Of a stretch of DNA of 64,000 bases, positions 48,036 through 57,390 are shown piece after piece. The position numbers were made by a program, and so were the translations under genes. The DNA is taken from positions 62,001-126,000 of the forward strand of contig JAMLIN010000003.1 in the NCBI GenBank assembly GCA_023954135.1, written 5' to 3'. The first letter of the stretch is position 1; every line of letters starts with the position of its first letter. The notes below the pieces were generated by a model. That model was not told the origin of the DNA. It was given only the letters and a program-made list of their open reading frames with translations, and did not search any database. This stretch comes from Burkholderiaceae bacterium (GTDB lineage Bacteria; Pseudomonadota; Gammaproteobacteria; Burkholderiales; Burkholderiaceae_E).

Positions 48036-49475
48036 TTAATCTCTGGTGACGCGGATCACTTCGTCGAGCGAAGTGGTGCCGTCGCGCACCCAGCGCTGGC
48101 CGTCGGCGCGCATCGTCACCAGGCCGTTGGCGATCGCCGCCGCCCGGATCTCCGACTCCGGCGCGCCGCGATGGATCTGCGCCCGGATATCGTCGTTGAC
48201 CGCCAGCAGCTCGTAGACGCCGGTACGCCCGATGAAGCCGCTGTTGCTGCAGGCCGCGCAGCCGACCGCCCGCCAGCCGCCGGCGACGGGGTCCTCCTGG
48301 CGGCACTGCGGGCAGAGCCTGCGCACGAGGCGCTGGCCGACCACGCCGAGGAGCGACGAGGACAGCAGGAACGGCTCGATTCCCATGTCGATCAGGCGGG
48401 TGATCGCCGAGACGGCATCGTTGGTATGCAGGGTCGCCAGCACGAGGTGGCCGGTGAGCGAGGCCTGCACCGCGATCTGCGCCGTCTCGAGATCGCGGAT
48501 CTCGCCGATCATGATGACGTCGGGGTCCTGGCGCAGGATCGAGCGCAGAGCCTTGGCGAAGCTCATGTCGATCCGGGCATTGACCTGGGTCTGGCCGATG
48601 CCGTCGAGGTCGTACTCGATCGGATCCTCGACGGTCAGGATGTTCGTGGTGTTCGCATCGAGCCGCCCGAGCGCGGCGTAGAGCGTGGTGGTCTTGCCCG
48701 AGCCGGTCGGCCCGGTGACCAGCACGATGCCATGCGGCTGGTGCACCAGCTTGTCGAACGCGACCAGGGTCTTCGCGCCCATGCCGAGCTTGCCGAGATC
48801 GAGGCGACCCGCCTCCTTGTCGAGCAGGCGCAGGACCGCCCGCTCGCCATGCCCGGTGGGCAGGGTCGAGACGCGGACGTCGACCGGGCGACCGCCGATG
48901 CGCAGGGTGATCCGGCCGTCCTGCGGCAGGCGCTTCTCGGCGATGTCGAGCTGGGCCATGATCTTGATCCGGGAGATCAGCGCGGCATGCAGCTCGCGGC
49001 GGGGCCGCACCACGTCGCGCAGGGTTCCGTCCACCCGGAAACGGACCAGCGAATAGGTCTCGAAGGGCTCGATATGGATGTCGGAGGCACCGTCGCGGCT
49101 CGCCTGCGTGAGCAGCGCATTGATCATCCGGATGATCGGCGCGTCGTCCTCGGCTTCGAGCAGGTCCTCGATCTTCGGGATGTCCTGCATCAGCCGCGAC
49201 AGGTCGAGGTCGCTCGCCACCTCGTCGGCGACGGTGGCAGCGCTGCCCTCCTGCGAGGAATAGGCCCGGGATATCGCGGCGGCGAGCTCCTCGGCCGGCT
49301 TCTCGACGGTGACCAGCCGCATCGGCAGCGTCCTGGCCAGCTCGGCGATCGCCGCCCGCGGCGTGTTGTCGCCGACCCAGACTTCGACCACGTCGCCGGT
49401 CACCCCCGCGACCAGCAGCTGGTGGGTGCGGGCGAAACCGAAGGGAACGTAGCGCGAAGGCGAGACGACCGACAT
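48036..49475 (-). CDS. gspE: Type II secretion ATPase GspE
   Basis: A 479-residue secretion ATPase. Walker A GPTGSGKT (255-262), Asp box (ILTVEDPIEY), Walker B DVIMIGEIRD, His box LATLHTNDA and a zinc-binding tetra-Cys motif (C388, C391, C406, C409). The N-terminal N1E part is short. ATG at 49475, 13 nt after the gspD stop. It powers pseudopilus assembly. Confidence 0.95.
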   Translation of the reverse strand: MSVVSPSRYVPFGFARTHQLLVAGVTGDVVEVWVGDNTPRAAIAELARTLPMRLVTVEKPAEELAAAISRAYSSQEGSAATVADEVASDLDLSRLMQDIPKIEDLLEAEDDAPIIRMINALLTQASRDGASDIHIEPFETYSLVRFRVDGTLRDVVRPRRELHAALISRIKIMAQLDIAEKRLPQDGRITLRIGGRPVDVRVSTLPTGHGERAVLRLLDKEAGRLDLGKLGMGAKTLVAFDKLVHQPHGIVLVTGPTGSGKTTTLYAALGRLDANTTNILTVEDPIEYDLDGIGQTQVNARIDMSFAKALRSILRQDPDVIMIGEIRDLETAQIAVQASLTGHLVLATLHTNDAVSAITRLIDMGIEPFLLSSSLLGVVGQRLVRRLCPQCRQEDPVAGGWRAVGCAACSNSGFIGRTGVYELLAVNDDIRAQIHRGAPESEIRAAAIANGLVTMRADGQRWVRDGTTSLDEVIRVTRD

Positions 49476-49488
49476 CGGGCGTGGCTTC

Positions 49489-51972
49489 TCAGTTGAGCAT
49501 CGGGAATGTCGGATCGCCGAAGAGCGGCGAGTTCGCCGGCGCGGGGCCGCGACCCCCGGGCCGGCCCGGCACCGACCTGTCGGGCTGCGGCTCTCCGGCT
49601 CCCGAGCGGCTCGCCGCATCGGGAGCGCTGAACTGGCGGTCGGTTCCGAGCGGCACCACCACCTCGTTGGGGGCATGCCGTACGACGCCCTCGCGCAGCT
49701 GCTGCTCGGCCCGGCGTCGCTGCTCGGCGGCACGGTCGAGATCGGGCGAGAGGCTCTGCGGACCGGAGTTGGGAGGCACCTGCCCGTCGGGCCCGGGCCG
49801 CGGCCCCAGCGGCGGCAGGACCTGGCCGCCCATCTGGGGCAGCGCCCAGTGCTCGGGCAACCCGCCGTCGCCGCGCAGGTGCCGGATGTAGTCGTAACGT
49901 CCGAGGGTCACGTCGTGCGCGGCCGCCTGATCGCGGACGATGACGGGACGCAGGAACACGAGCAGGTTGGTCTTGACCCGTTTGCGCGAGTCGTAGCGAA
50001 AGAGCTGGCCGAGCAGCGGAACGTCGCCCAGGCCCGGAACCTTGTCCTCGCCGCCTTCGATCCGCTCCTCGATCAGGCCGCCGAGCACGATCACCTGACC
50101 ATCGTCGACGAGCACGTTCGATTCGATGGAACGCTTGTTGGTGACGATGCCCGCGGCGAGCTGGGTGCTCTGGACGCTGGAAACCTCCTGGAAGATCTGC
50201 AGCTTGACGGTTCCGGACTCCGACACTTGCGGGCGCACCCGCAGGGTGGTGCCGACGTCCTGGCGCTCGATCGTCTGGAACGGGCTGACCGCGCCCTGCC
50301 CCGCGCCGGTATTGGTGTACTGGCCCGTCACGAAAGGCACGTTCTGGCCGATGATGATCCGCGCCTCCTCGTTGTCGAGGGTCAGCAGATTGGGCGTGGC
50401 AAGCACGTTGGCCTGCCCTCCGGACTCCAGCGCACGCGCGAGCAGCCCGAGGTTGAGCACCGGCACCTCGACGCCGCCGATGGTGACGTTGGTCCGACCG
50501 CGCACGATCCCGAGGTTGAGACCCCCGCCCGCGCTGGTGATGTCGGTCGTGGCGCCGATGATGCTGCCGGTACCGTCGAGATTGTTGAAATTGGTGCCGC
50601 CGATGGCGCGGGTGCGGCCATCCGGAGCATCGAGGAACTGCCACTGGATACCCAGCTCGGCCGCGGTCTCCGCATTGACCTCGACGATCAGGGACTCGAT
50701 GTAGACCTGGGCGCGGCGCACGTCGAGCTGGTCGATCACCTTGCGCAGGTTGCGGTAGACCGGATCAGGGGCGGTGATGATCAGCGAGTTCGTGCTGGGG
50801 TCGGCAGCGATGATCGCCCCGCCCGCCCTGACCGCGACCGGACCGCCCGCCTGGCCGCTGCCGTTCGACAGGGGCGTCGTCTGGATCGACGACGTGCCGC
50901 CCGAGCCGGGAAACGACCCCGAGCCGGGCGCCATGCCGGTATCGCCCATCATCGTCGAGGCCTGGCCGATGCTGTCCTGCACGGTGGTGCTGCCCTGCCC
51001 GCCCTGGCCGCCGAGCACACCGGACAGCGTCCGGGCAAGCTTGGTCGCCTCGGCGTTGCGCAGGTAGACCACATGGACATTGCCGCCATTGGCCTCCGGC
51101 TGGTCGAGCTGGCCGATGAGCGACTTCGCCAGCCTGACGTTGGCAACGCTCGAGGCCCGCACGAGGATCGAGTTGGTGCGCGGATCGGCGAGCACGATCA
51201 CCCGCTGGCCCGGATCGCTCGCGCCGGGACCGGCCGCCTGGGCGGCACCGCCCTGTCCGCCGCCGGGGCCGGCGGCACCGCCGAGCAGGTGGTTGACCGC
51301 CACCGCGACATCCGAGGCGATCGCATGCCGGACCGGAACCACCTCGACCTGGCGGGTACTGGGATTGTCGAGCGTCGCGATGATGCGGGCGAGGCGCTCC
51401 AGGTTGCCCGCATAGTCGGTGATGACCAGCGAGTTGTTGTTCGGATAGGCGTTGATCGTGTTGTTGGGCGCGATCAGGGGCCGCAGCACCGGCACCAGGT
51501 TGGTGGCCGACTCGTAGTTGAGCCGGAAGATCTGCGTCACTACCTGGTCGCCGCCGGAAGCGGGCTGGCGACCCGCGGTCACGGGCCCGGACTGCAGCTT
51601 GGCCTCGGCCTCGGGCACCACCTTCGAGAGCCCGCCGCTGTCGACGATCGCGAAGCCCTGCACCCGCAGGGCGCTCTGGAGCATCTGGTAGGCGTGGGCC
51701 TTGCTGACCGGCCCCGGGGTTTCGAGGGTCAGCTTGCCCCGGACCCGGGGATCGATGATGAAGGTGCGGTCGAGCAGATGCCCGAAGGCCCCGATCACCG
51801 AATCGACATCGGCATCACGGAAATTGAGGGTGATTCCCTCACCGTTCTGGGCCCGGACCGGGCCCGGCGCCGGCAAGGCCAGGACGAGCGCAACGAGGGT
51901 GAGCAGCAGGCCGCGGGCAAGCCGTCGATGCGCGGTACAGCGGATTGGAGAGGCGCGATGAATAACGGTCAT
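49489..51972 (-). CDS. gspD: Type II secretion outer membrane secretin GspD
   Basis: An 827-residue secretin. Signal peptide (LLLTLVALVLALPAPGPVRA), N0 (ITLNFRDADVDSVIGAFGHLL), N1-N3 repeats with Gly/Gln-rich insertions, and the secretin domain (VYIESLIVEVNAETAAELGIQWQF; VLATPNLLTLDNEEARIIIGQNVPFVTG; LVDDGQVIVLGGLIEE; VPGLGDVPLLGQLFR; TNLLVFLRPVIV). A Pro/Gln-rich C-terminal tail of about 130 residues is longer than in E. coli and may bear the pilotin-binding site. Overlaps gspN by 4 bp. Confidence 0.95.
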   Translation of the reverse strand: MTVIHRASPIRCTAHRRLARGLLLTLVALVLALPAPGPVRAQNGEGITLNFRDADVDSVIGAFGHLLDRTFIIDPRVRGKLTLETPGPVSKAHAYQMLQSALRVQGFAIVDSGGLSKVVPEAEAKLQSGPVTAGRQPASGGDQVVTQIFRLNYESATNLVPVLRPLIAPNNTINAYPNNNSLVITDYAGNLERLARIIATLDNPSTRQVEVVPVRHAIASDVAVAVNHLLGGAAGPGGGQGGAAQAAGPGASDPGQRVIVLADPRTNSILVRASSVANVRLAKSLIGQLDQPEANGGNVHVVYLRNAEATKLARTLSGVLGGQGGQGSTTVQDSIGQASTMMGDTGMAPGSGSFPGSGGTSSIQTTPLSNGSGQAGGPVAVRAGGAIIAADPSTNSLIITAPDPVYRNLRKVIDQLDVRRAQVYIESLIVEVNAETAAELGIQWQFLDAPDGRTRAIGGTNFNNLDGTGSIIGATTDITSAGGGLNLGIVRGRTNVTIGGVEVPVLNLGLLARALESGGQANVLATPNLLTLDNEEARIIIGQNVPFVTGQYTNTGAGQGAVSPFQTIERQDVGTTLRVRPQVSESGTVKLQIFQEVSSVQSTQLAAGIVTNKRSIESNVLVDDGQVIVLGGLIEERIEGGEDKVPGLGDVPLLGQLFRYDSRKRVKTNLLVFLRPVIVRDQAAAHDVTLGRYDYIRHLRGDGGLPEHWALPQMGGQVLPPLGPRPGPDGQVPPNSGPQSLSPDLDRAAEQRRRAEQQLREGVVRHAPNEVVVPLGTDRQFSAPDAASRSGAGEPQPDRSVPGRPGGRGPAPANSPLFGDPTFPMLN

Positions 51973-52763
51973 GCTCCGATCTTGATGATTGTGCGGTCGC
52001 CGACCCGCCGACCGATCATTCCGAGAAAGGCATCGAGTCTCTGCCTTTCGGATTCATCGGCCGCCGCCTCGGCGTCGAAGCGCACTCCTGCCCGGGCATC
52101 CCAGGTGCCCTTGCCGGAAAGCCTGAGAGGACCCTGCAGGGTCTGGATCGCCAGCGCGGCCCGGCCGCCGTCGCCGCTCACCTCGATCCGGTAGTCGCCC
52201 AGGGGGCGTACCGGCGTGAGCGCCGAAGCCATGCCGCGCAAGTCGATCTCGGCCCTGCCTTCGAACCCGTTGTCGCGAAACACCAGTCCGTCCCACCGGA
52301 GCTCGAGCGAACCGGCTGGCCTGATTGTATTCCACGGCGACCCGAGTCGGCCCAGATCGACGCTGGGCAGCGCCAGGCGCCCGGCATCGGCCCGCAACTC
52401 GCCGACATGGCCCGAGAGGCGGATCGCGTCGGACATCCCGACGAGCTGGGCCCGCGCATCGATCAGGCCGAAGAGCAGCGGCAGCCTGCGCAGCTGCCAG
52501 GACAGCCGCCCCGGTATCGCCACCCCCGGCAGCACCGGCGAACCGGCCGCTTCGGCAGCAGCCAGCGAAGCGACGTCCACGAAGACCAGGCGGCCGCTGC
52601 CGCTCCAGATGGAGCCGTCGGCTTCGGTCAGCGCCACCCGATCGTTGCTCACCGCTCGCAACGCGACATCGGCCAGGCTCGCCGGGGCGAACGCCAGCAG
52701 GACCAACGCCATGGCCAGGACACCAGCCAGGGCACCCGCGAGCCAGAGGCGGGTCGGCCTCAA
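51969..52763 (-). CDS. gspN: Type II secretion protein GspN
   Basis: A 264-residue protein with a single N-terminal membrane segment (LAGALAGVLAMALVLLAFAPASLA) and a periplasmic T2SSN domain (GSIWSGSGRLVFV; LSWQLRRLPLLFGLIDARAQ; YRIEVSGDGG; LSGKGTWDAR). GspN occurs only in some T2SS (Xanthomonas, Burkholderia, Klebsiella); its role is minor or unclear. Overlaps gspM and gspD. Confidence 0.88.
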   Translation of the reverse strand: MRPTRLWLAGALAGVLAMALVLLAFAPASLADVALRAVSNDRVALTEADGSIWSGSGRLVFVDVASLAAAEAAGSPVLPGVAIPGRLSWQLRRLPLLFGLIDARAQLVGMSDAIRLSGHVGELRADAGRLALPSVDLGRLGSPWNTIRPAGSLELRWDGLVFRDNGFEGRAEIDLRGMASALTPVRPLGDYRIEVSGDGGRAALAIQTLQGPLRLSGKGTWDARAGVRFDAEAAADESERQRLDAFLGMIGRRVGDRTIIKIGA

Positions 52764-53254
52764 CGTCCGCCCTCGCTGGCCTGCACGCTGAGGCGCGCGG
52801 CGACGTAGCCATCACGCGGATCGCGGGTCAACCTGGCGTCGATGACCCTGACCCGGGATTCGCGCACGGAAAGCGCCACCCAGTCGATCCAGGCGGCGAA
52901 GGGCACCGAGGGGAAGCGCAGGTCGTAGCGATCGCCGCGCTGCTCGATCTGGACCCCGTTATCGAGCCCCGCCGCCGCCAGTGACTTCTCGAGCGAAGCC
53001 CGCACCGAGCCGCTGGCCGGCGCGACGCCGGCGACCGATTCGAGCGCCCGCGCCTCCTCGATCATCGAGGCCATGCGGGCGAGCGCGGCGCGCTGCACCG
53101 GCAGTTCCTCGGCAAGACGCTGGCGGCCCAGCCAGGCCGGCTCGAACGCGAGCAGCCAGACGAGCGCCACAAGAAGGATCGCCGTCCCCGCCGCCAGGAT
53201 CCGCCGCTCACGCGGCTGGCGCTCTCGCCACCAGCCCAGGAATGATTCGAGCAC
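52760..53254 (-). CDS. gspM: Type II secretion protein GspM
   Basis: A 164-residue bitopic protein: cytoplasmic FLGWWRERQPRERR, one membrane segment (ILAAGTAILLVALVWLLAF), then a periplasmic ferredoxin-like domain. It partners GspL in the inner membrane platform. Positioned between gspL and gspN as usual; the sequence is weakly conserved but placement and topology are convincing. Confidence 0.88.
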   Translation of the reverse strand: MLESFLGWWRERQPRERRILAAGTAILLVALVWLLAFEPAWLGRQRLAEELPVQRAALARMASMIEEARALESVAGVAPASGSVRASLEKSLAAAGLDNGVQIEQRGDRYDLRFPSVPFAAWIDWVALSVRESRVRVIDARLTRDPRDGYVAARLSVQASEGGR

Positions 53255-53263
53255 CGATTGCTC

Positions 53264-54514
53264 CTACAGTGCCGAGACGGTGGCGACCGGCTCGCCGGGT
53301 TGGGAGAACTCGATCTTCAGGCCGTTGCGCCGGCCGGCCTGCTCCATCTGCTGGCGCACGCCGGCGGCCTGCACCAGGGCGGGAATGAAATGCACCACCA
53401 GGCGCCCCTCGCGATATTCGGCAGCGGTCATCGCTCCGGTGGCCTGTGGGCCGAGCGCCTGCGCGAAGCGCGCCAGCAGCGGCACGAAATCCGCCGGCCC
53501 GCTCTGCCCCGAGCGCGCCCGCAGGCCGGCCAGCTCGCGCTCCATCTGCAATACCGGATCGACGACGACGGGCACCCGCGGGAAGGTCTCGCGAAAACCC
53601 CGCTCGAGCGCGGCACGCATCTGCTGGCTTTCGCTGCGCATCTTGTACCAGTGCAGGTTCAGGCCGACCAGGAGGGCCAGCAGCACCGCCACCACCCAGC
53701 CCGCCGGCCAGCGCCAGGCGCGCCAGTCGACATCGGCGAGACGGCGGCCGAGCCCGCTGCCTTCCCGACCCGCCAGCAGGTCGATGCCGTCGTCGCCCGG
53801 CACCTCGAGCGTCTCGATGGCGAGCGTGGCGCCGGCGCGGGCGGCGGAGGCCGCCAGGGGCCGGCTCCAGTTCTCGTCCGCCACATAGGCCACCAGCCGG
53901 TCGGGCGGCGGCTCGTCCCTCTGCAGGGCGCGCTGCGCGAGCAGCGCATCGAGCGCCAGGGCCCGCCCCCGGGAATCCTCCGAGGCCGGCCAGCCGATCC
54001 CTTCATGGCGACCGGTGCGCAGCGCGATGCCGTCGCCGATGCACATCAGGGAATCGGCGCCGGGCTGCATCGGCACCGCGAGCTGGCCCGGGATGGCGCG
54101 GGTCACGCGCAGGCCGCGCCGCTCGAAGGCGCCGAGGACGAACTCGAACCAGCTGCGATCGATGACCGCGACCGGCCGCATGCCGTCGGCGAGCGGCGGG
54201 CCCGGGGCAAAGAGACACGACTGCGGATCCTGGAGCAGGCGGTCCTCGAGGACATTGGGCAACGCCCTACGCAGCTTCGCTCCCGCCAACGGCGGCAGCT
54301 TCGCGGGCAGGATATTGACGTCGCGCGCATCGAACACCAGCCGCAGCGAGCGCAGCTTCGGCAACGCATCCAGGCTCGATGCCTGGACCACGAGCCCGTC
54401 GGGGCCGGCGATGCCGATGAGCAGACGAGGCTCGGTGGCGAACGCCCGCTCGCCGACCGAGCGCGGCGGAATCCAGACGACCGCCTCGCCGCGCTTCAGA
54501 GCCGATACTGCCAT
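53264..54514 (-). CDS. gspL: Type II secretion protein GspL
   Basis: A 416-residue protein with an actin-like cytoplasmic domain (PKLRSLRLVFDARDVNILPAKLPPL; ALPNVLEDRLLQDPQSC), a membrane segment about 245-265 (GWVVAVLLALLVGLNLHWY) and a periplasmic GspL-C domain. It recruits GspE and binds GspM. The start overlaps the gspK tail by 19 bp. Confidence 0.9.
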   Translation of the reverse strand: MAVSALKRGEAVVWIPPRSVGERAFATEPRLLIGIAGPDGLVVQASSLDALPKLRSLRLVFDARDVNILPAKLPPLAGAKLRRALPNVLEDRLLQDPQSCLFAPGPPLADGMRPVAVIDRSWFEFVLGAFERRGLRVTRAIPGQLAVPMQPGADSLMCIGDGIALRTGRHEGIGWPASEDSRGRALALDALLAQRALQRDEPPPDRLVAYVADENWSRPLAASAARAGATLAIETLEVPGDDGIDLLAGREGSGLGRRLADVDWRAWRWPAGWVVAVLLALLVGLNLHWYKMRSESQQMRAALERGFRETFPRVPVVVDPVLQMERELAGLRARSGQSGPADFVPLLARFAQALGPQATGAMTAAEYREGRLVVHFIPALVQAAGVRQQMEQAGRRNGLKIEFSQPGEPVATVSAL

Positions 54515-55431
54515 TGGACCTCGACGGTGTTGCCGGTTCGGTGGAGAAGAGACATCAGTTCATTCTCGATTCGGCCGAAGCGTACCATCCCGCGCACCAG
54601 GAAATAGTCGGACGACACCGAAAACAGGCCCATGTCGACCTCCTCGCCAAGCCGCATCCGGGCCTGCGCATCGGAAATATCCCGGTAGAAGCTCTCCCCT
54701 CGCTCCGAGATGAGCTGGCGCGCCTGCGCCGGATCGACATCGAGATAGGCGGCCAGGACTTCCGGCGTCGCGGTATTGAGATTCAGATTGGTGCGCGCCG
54801 GCAGCAGGATCGCATGGTCGGAGAGCCGCCGGATCGTCGCCTCGTCGAAGCCCCGGATCTCACGCAGGTCGGTCAGGCGCAGCAACCGCGGCTGCTCGGC
54901 CGGCATCTGGACGCCGTCGACGACCCGTCCGAGCGTCGGCAGGAGCCGCGCCACCGTCAGCTCGGCGAGCGACTCCGGCAGGTCCAGCGAGGCGAGCAGA
55001 CGCCTGAAAGCCGCCAGATGGCGCGGACTCGCCTGGGGGCCGGCCGTGCCCGCTTCGACGAGATTGCTGAGGTTGAACAGCCCCTGGGCATCGAATATCT
55101 GGCCGCGCAGCCGCGGCAGCTGCTCGAGCCGCGCACCGGCCGTGACCGTCTCGTCGAGCACGGTCTCGTCGACCCGGGTCGCCCAGAGCTCGCCCGGATG
55201 GTCGACCTGGCCCAGGCGCGTGTCCGCCTGCAGGACGAAGCGACCCCAATCGATCGCCATGCGCTCGATCCAGCGCGACTGGGCGAGATCCTGCCGGTTC
55301 GCGACCGAACGGATCGCGACATGCTCGCGCACGAAGAGCGACGCCACGATCGTCGAGACCAGCGCCACCACGAGGATCACGCTGACGATGGCGGCACCGC
55401 GCGCGCACTTCCTCGACGATATTCGTCCCAT
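54496..55431 (-). CDS. gspK: Type II secretion minor pseudopilin GspK
   Basis: A 311-residue large pseudopilin. The N-terminus RGAAIVSVILVVALVSTIVAS is a class III signal with Gly at the cleavage point and, as commonly reported for GspK, no Glu at position 5. The globular part has QSRWIERMAIDWGRFVLQ, DAQGLFNLSNLV and NLNTATPEVLAAYL. It caps the pseudopilus with GspI/J. Placed between gspJ and gspL. Confidence 0.92.
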   Translation of the reverse strand: MGRISSRKCARGAAIVSVILVVALVSTIVASLFVREHVAIRSVANRQDLAQSRWIERMAIDWGRFVLQADTRLGQVDHPGELWATRVDETVLDETVTAGARLEQLPRLRGQIFDAQGLFNLSNLVEAGTAGPQASPRHLAAFRRLLASLDLPESLAELTVARLLPTLGRVVDGVQMPAEQPRLLRLTDLREIRGFDEATIRRLSDHAILLPARTNLNLNTATPEVLAAYLDVDPAQARQLISERGESFYRDISDAQARMRLGEEVDMGLFSVSSDYFLVRGMVRFGRIENELMSLLHRTGNTVEVQWQYRL

Positions 55432-55433
55432 GC

Positions 55434-56057
55434 TCAGTCCCGCAGCGCGAACACGCGGCGCAACTGCTCGCCACGACGCAGCAGGGTGATCTCGACACCG
55501 GCGGGATCGAACTGGCGATCCGCGCTGGCGATCCCGGTCGAGGGGGGCAGCGAGACGAGCGCTGCCGCGTCCTGCCAGTCGTTGCGGCCAGCCAGCCAGC
55601 CCCGCCAGGCGACGGCGTCTACGTCGGCCAGCAGGGGCTGCCAGACCGGCAGGGGGAGGTCGTCGTCCGCCGGCCGCCAGGGTCCGAAACCACGCTCGAT
55701 GAGCCCGTCGCGCAGCCGGTAGACGATCCGTTCGAAGCGGATCGGGGAATCGGCCGGCGCCTCACGCAGAAGGTCGATGCGCACCGGGCCGTCGACATCG
55801 TCGCGCACGAAGGCGACCGGCCGCCGGCCGAGCGCGTCGAGGCGGTGCAGCGGCCAGGAGCGCCGCAGATCCTCGTCGAGCTGCGAGAACAGGACGGAGA
55901 TCGCCCGCGTCTCGTCGGTATGGCCGATGATGTGCTCCCGGCTCGCCAGGACCGAATCGAGGCCACGCCAGGACAGCACCGCGAGGATCGCCATCAGGGC
56001 GACCGCGACCAGCAGCTCGAGCAGGGTGAATCCGGCCGCCGGCCGCCGGCGTCGCAT
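55434..56057 (-). CDS. gspJ: Type II secretion minor pseudopilin GspJ
   Basis: A 207-residue pseudopilin with AAGFTLLELLVAVALMAIL (Gly9 before the cleavage, Glu at +5) and the GspJ globular region (LSWRGLDSVLASREHIIGH; LFSQLDEDLRRSW; LRDGLIERG). Overlaps gspI with ATGA. Part of the pseudopilus tip. Confidence 0.93.
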   Translation of the reverse strand: MRRRRPAAGFTLLELLVAVALMAILAVLSWRGLDSVLASREHIIGHTDETRAISVLFSQLDEDLRRSWPLHRLDALGRRPVAFVRDDVDGPVRIDLLREAPADSPIRFERIVYRLRDGLIERGFGPWRPADDDLPLPVWQPLLADVDAVAWRGWLAGRNDWQDAAALVSLPPSTGIASADRQFDPAGVEITLLRRGEQLRRVFALRD

Positions 56058-56431
56058 CACAGGCCCCGCACCGCGAAGCCGACGAGATGGGCGACCCGGT
56101 GGCCGCTCCTGTCGAGCACGCTCAATTCGACCTGCCGGAAGAAGGGGCTCTGGGTGGCCTTCACGTCCTCGACGCACTCCAGGACCACGTAGCCCTGCGA
56201 GCAATCGAAGCGGCGCACCCCGACGGTCGGGAACAGGCCCGCGACCCGGATCTCGCCGAGGCGGTTCTCGGCGCTCCACTGGGCGAAGGTGCGGGCGCGC
56301 AGGTCGTTGCTGCTGTTGCGCAGCACCGCGGTTGCCCGCAGCGCCGCCATCAGCGCGATCGCCGTGATCGTCAGTGCGACCAGCACCTCGATCAGGGTGA
56401 AGCCACGGCGGCGACGCGATAACGAATACAT
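56057..56431 (-). CDS. gspI: Type II secretion minor pseudopilin GspI
   Basis: A 124-residue pseudopilin with RRGFTLIEVLVALTITAIALMAAL and the GspI-type WSAENRLGEIRVAG segment (consensus A.N.L.E.R). Starts at 56431 with the type IV leader MYSLSRRRRG. Primes pseudopilus tip assembly with GspJ and GspK. Only 2 bp separate it from gspH. Confidence 0.92.
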   Translation of the reverse strand: MYSLSRRRRGFTLIEVLVALTITAIALMAALRATAVLRNSSNDLRARTFAQWSAENRLGEIRVAGLFPTVGVRRFDCSQGYVVLECVEDVKATQSPFFRQVELSVLDRSGHRVAHLVGFAVRGL

Positions 56432-56433
56432 CT

Positions 56434-56889
56434 CTAGCGGACCTCGAAATGGCCGAGCCCGTTGGCGAGTATCCGGTGCTCGCGTCCGTCGCGTGTCAGC
56501 ACCAGGACGAACGGCGAATCGACCGCATCCCGGCCGAACTCGATCACCCGCCGGCCGTCGCCGCGCTGCAGGCTCAGGGTGGTCGGCCCGGCCCATTCCC
56601 GCGGACGCAGATCGCGATCATCTAGGATCAGGACCCATTTGCCTTGTCGGCGGATCAGGAAGCGGTACTCGCTCGCGTCGGCCTCGAAGCGGATGCGCGC
56701 ACCGCGCACCTGGGCCTCCTCGCGCGCCAGCGCCAGCAACTGGCCGACCCGATCGGCCTCGAACTGCAGCGAGCGGTCGGAGCCGCGCACCGACAGGCCG
56801 ACCACCGTCATGAGGATGCCCGCGATCAGGATCGCGACCATCAGCTCGATCAGCGTGAAGCCAGCGACTCGCCGGCGCACGCGCTTCAC
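56434..56889 (-). CDS. gspH: Type II secretion minor pseudopilin GspH
   Basis: A 151-residue pseudopilin. The GTG at 56889 overlaps the gspG stop (GTGA); the leader MKRVRRRVAG precedes FTLIELMVAILIAGILMT. The globular region has LLALAREEAQVRGARIRF and GRRVIEFGRDAVDSPFVL, typical of GspH. Links the tip complex to the GspG shaft. Confidence 0.9.
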   Translation of the reverse strand: MKRVRRRVAGFTLIELMVAILIAGILMTVVGLSVRGSDRSLQFEADRVGQLLALAREEAQVRGARIRFEADASEYRFLIRRQGKWVLILDDRDLRPREWAGPTTLSLQRGDGRRVIEFGRDAVDSPFVLVLTRDGREHRILANGLGHFEVR

Positions 56890-57320
56890 CGATTCAGTTG
56901 CCAGGATCCGATGTCGGCGTTGTTGCCCTCGCCGCCGCTCTGGCCGTCGGCGCCGAAGCTGAAGACATCGATATCCCCGTTGATGCCGGGATGCATGTAC
57001 TGATAGGGGTTGCCCCAGGGATCCACGGGCGGCGAATTGAGGTAACGCTTCCAGTTGTTCGGAACCGGCTCGATCGTCGGCTTCTGCGCCAGCGCCGCCA
57101 GACCCTGCTCGGTGGTCGGGTAGCGGTTGTTGTCGAGCCTGTACTGGTCCAGAGCCTGGAGGATGTTGCCGATGTCGTACCTGGCGGCCGTCACACGGGC
57201 CTGATCGGGCTTGTCCATGACTCGAGGCACGATCAGGGTAGCGAGCACGCCGAGGATCACGATCACCACCATGATCTCGATCAGCGTGAAACCACGCTCG
57301 AGGCGCATGATGCGCTGCAT
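56886..57320 (-). CDS. gspG: Type II secretion major pseudopilin GspG
   Basis: A 144-residue major pseudopilin: leader MQRIMRLERG, then FTLIEIMVVIVILGVLATLIVP, and the GspG signature DIGNILQALDQYRLDNNRYPTTEQGLAAL with GNPYQYMHPG and a calcium-loop-like C-terminus. First gene of the minus-strand gsp operon; an ATG at 57305 within the leader is an alternative start. It needs a prepilin peptidase not encoded in the window. Confidence 0.95.
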   Translation of the reverse strand: MQRIMRLERGFTLIEIMVVIVILGVLATLIVPRVMDKPDQARVTAARYDIGNILQALDQYRLDNNRYPTTEQGLAALAQKPTIEPVPNNWKRYLNSPPVDPWGNPYQYMHPGINGDIDVFSFGADGQSGGEGNNADIGSWQLNR

Positions 57321-57330
57321 AAAACTCCCG

Positions 57331-57370
57331 GGGGGCGCGATTCAAGACGCGTTATGATAGCAGCGCCCCC
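57331..57370. promoter_or_regulatory. Divergent gspG/gspC promoter region with inverted repeat
   Basis: GGGGGCGC (57331-57338) and GCGCCCCC (57363-57370) flank a TATGATAGCAGCGC motif (TATGAT at 57353-57358). TATGAT suits gspC as -10; its complement TATCAT suits gspG. The motif repeats that of the pmbA/darP gap. Confidence 0.4.
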
Positions 57371-57390
57371 GACCCTCAGACCGGCCATTC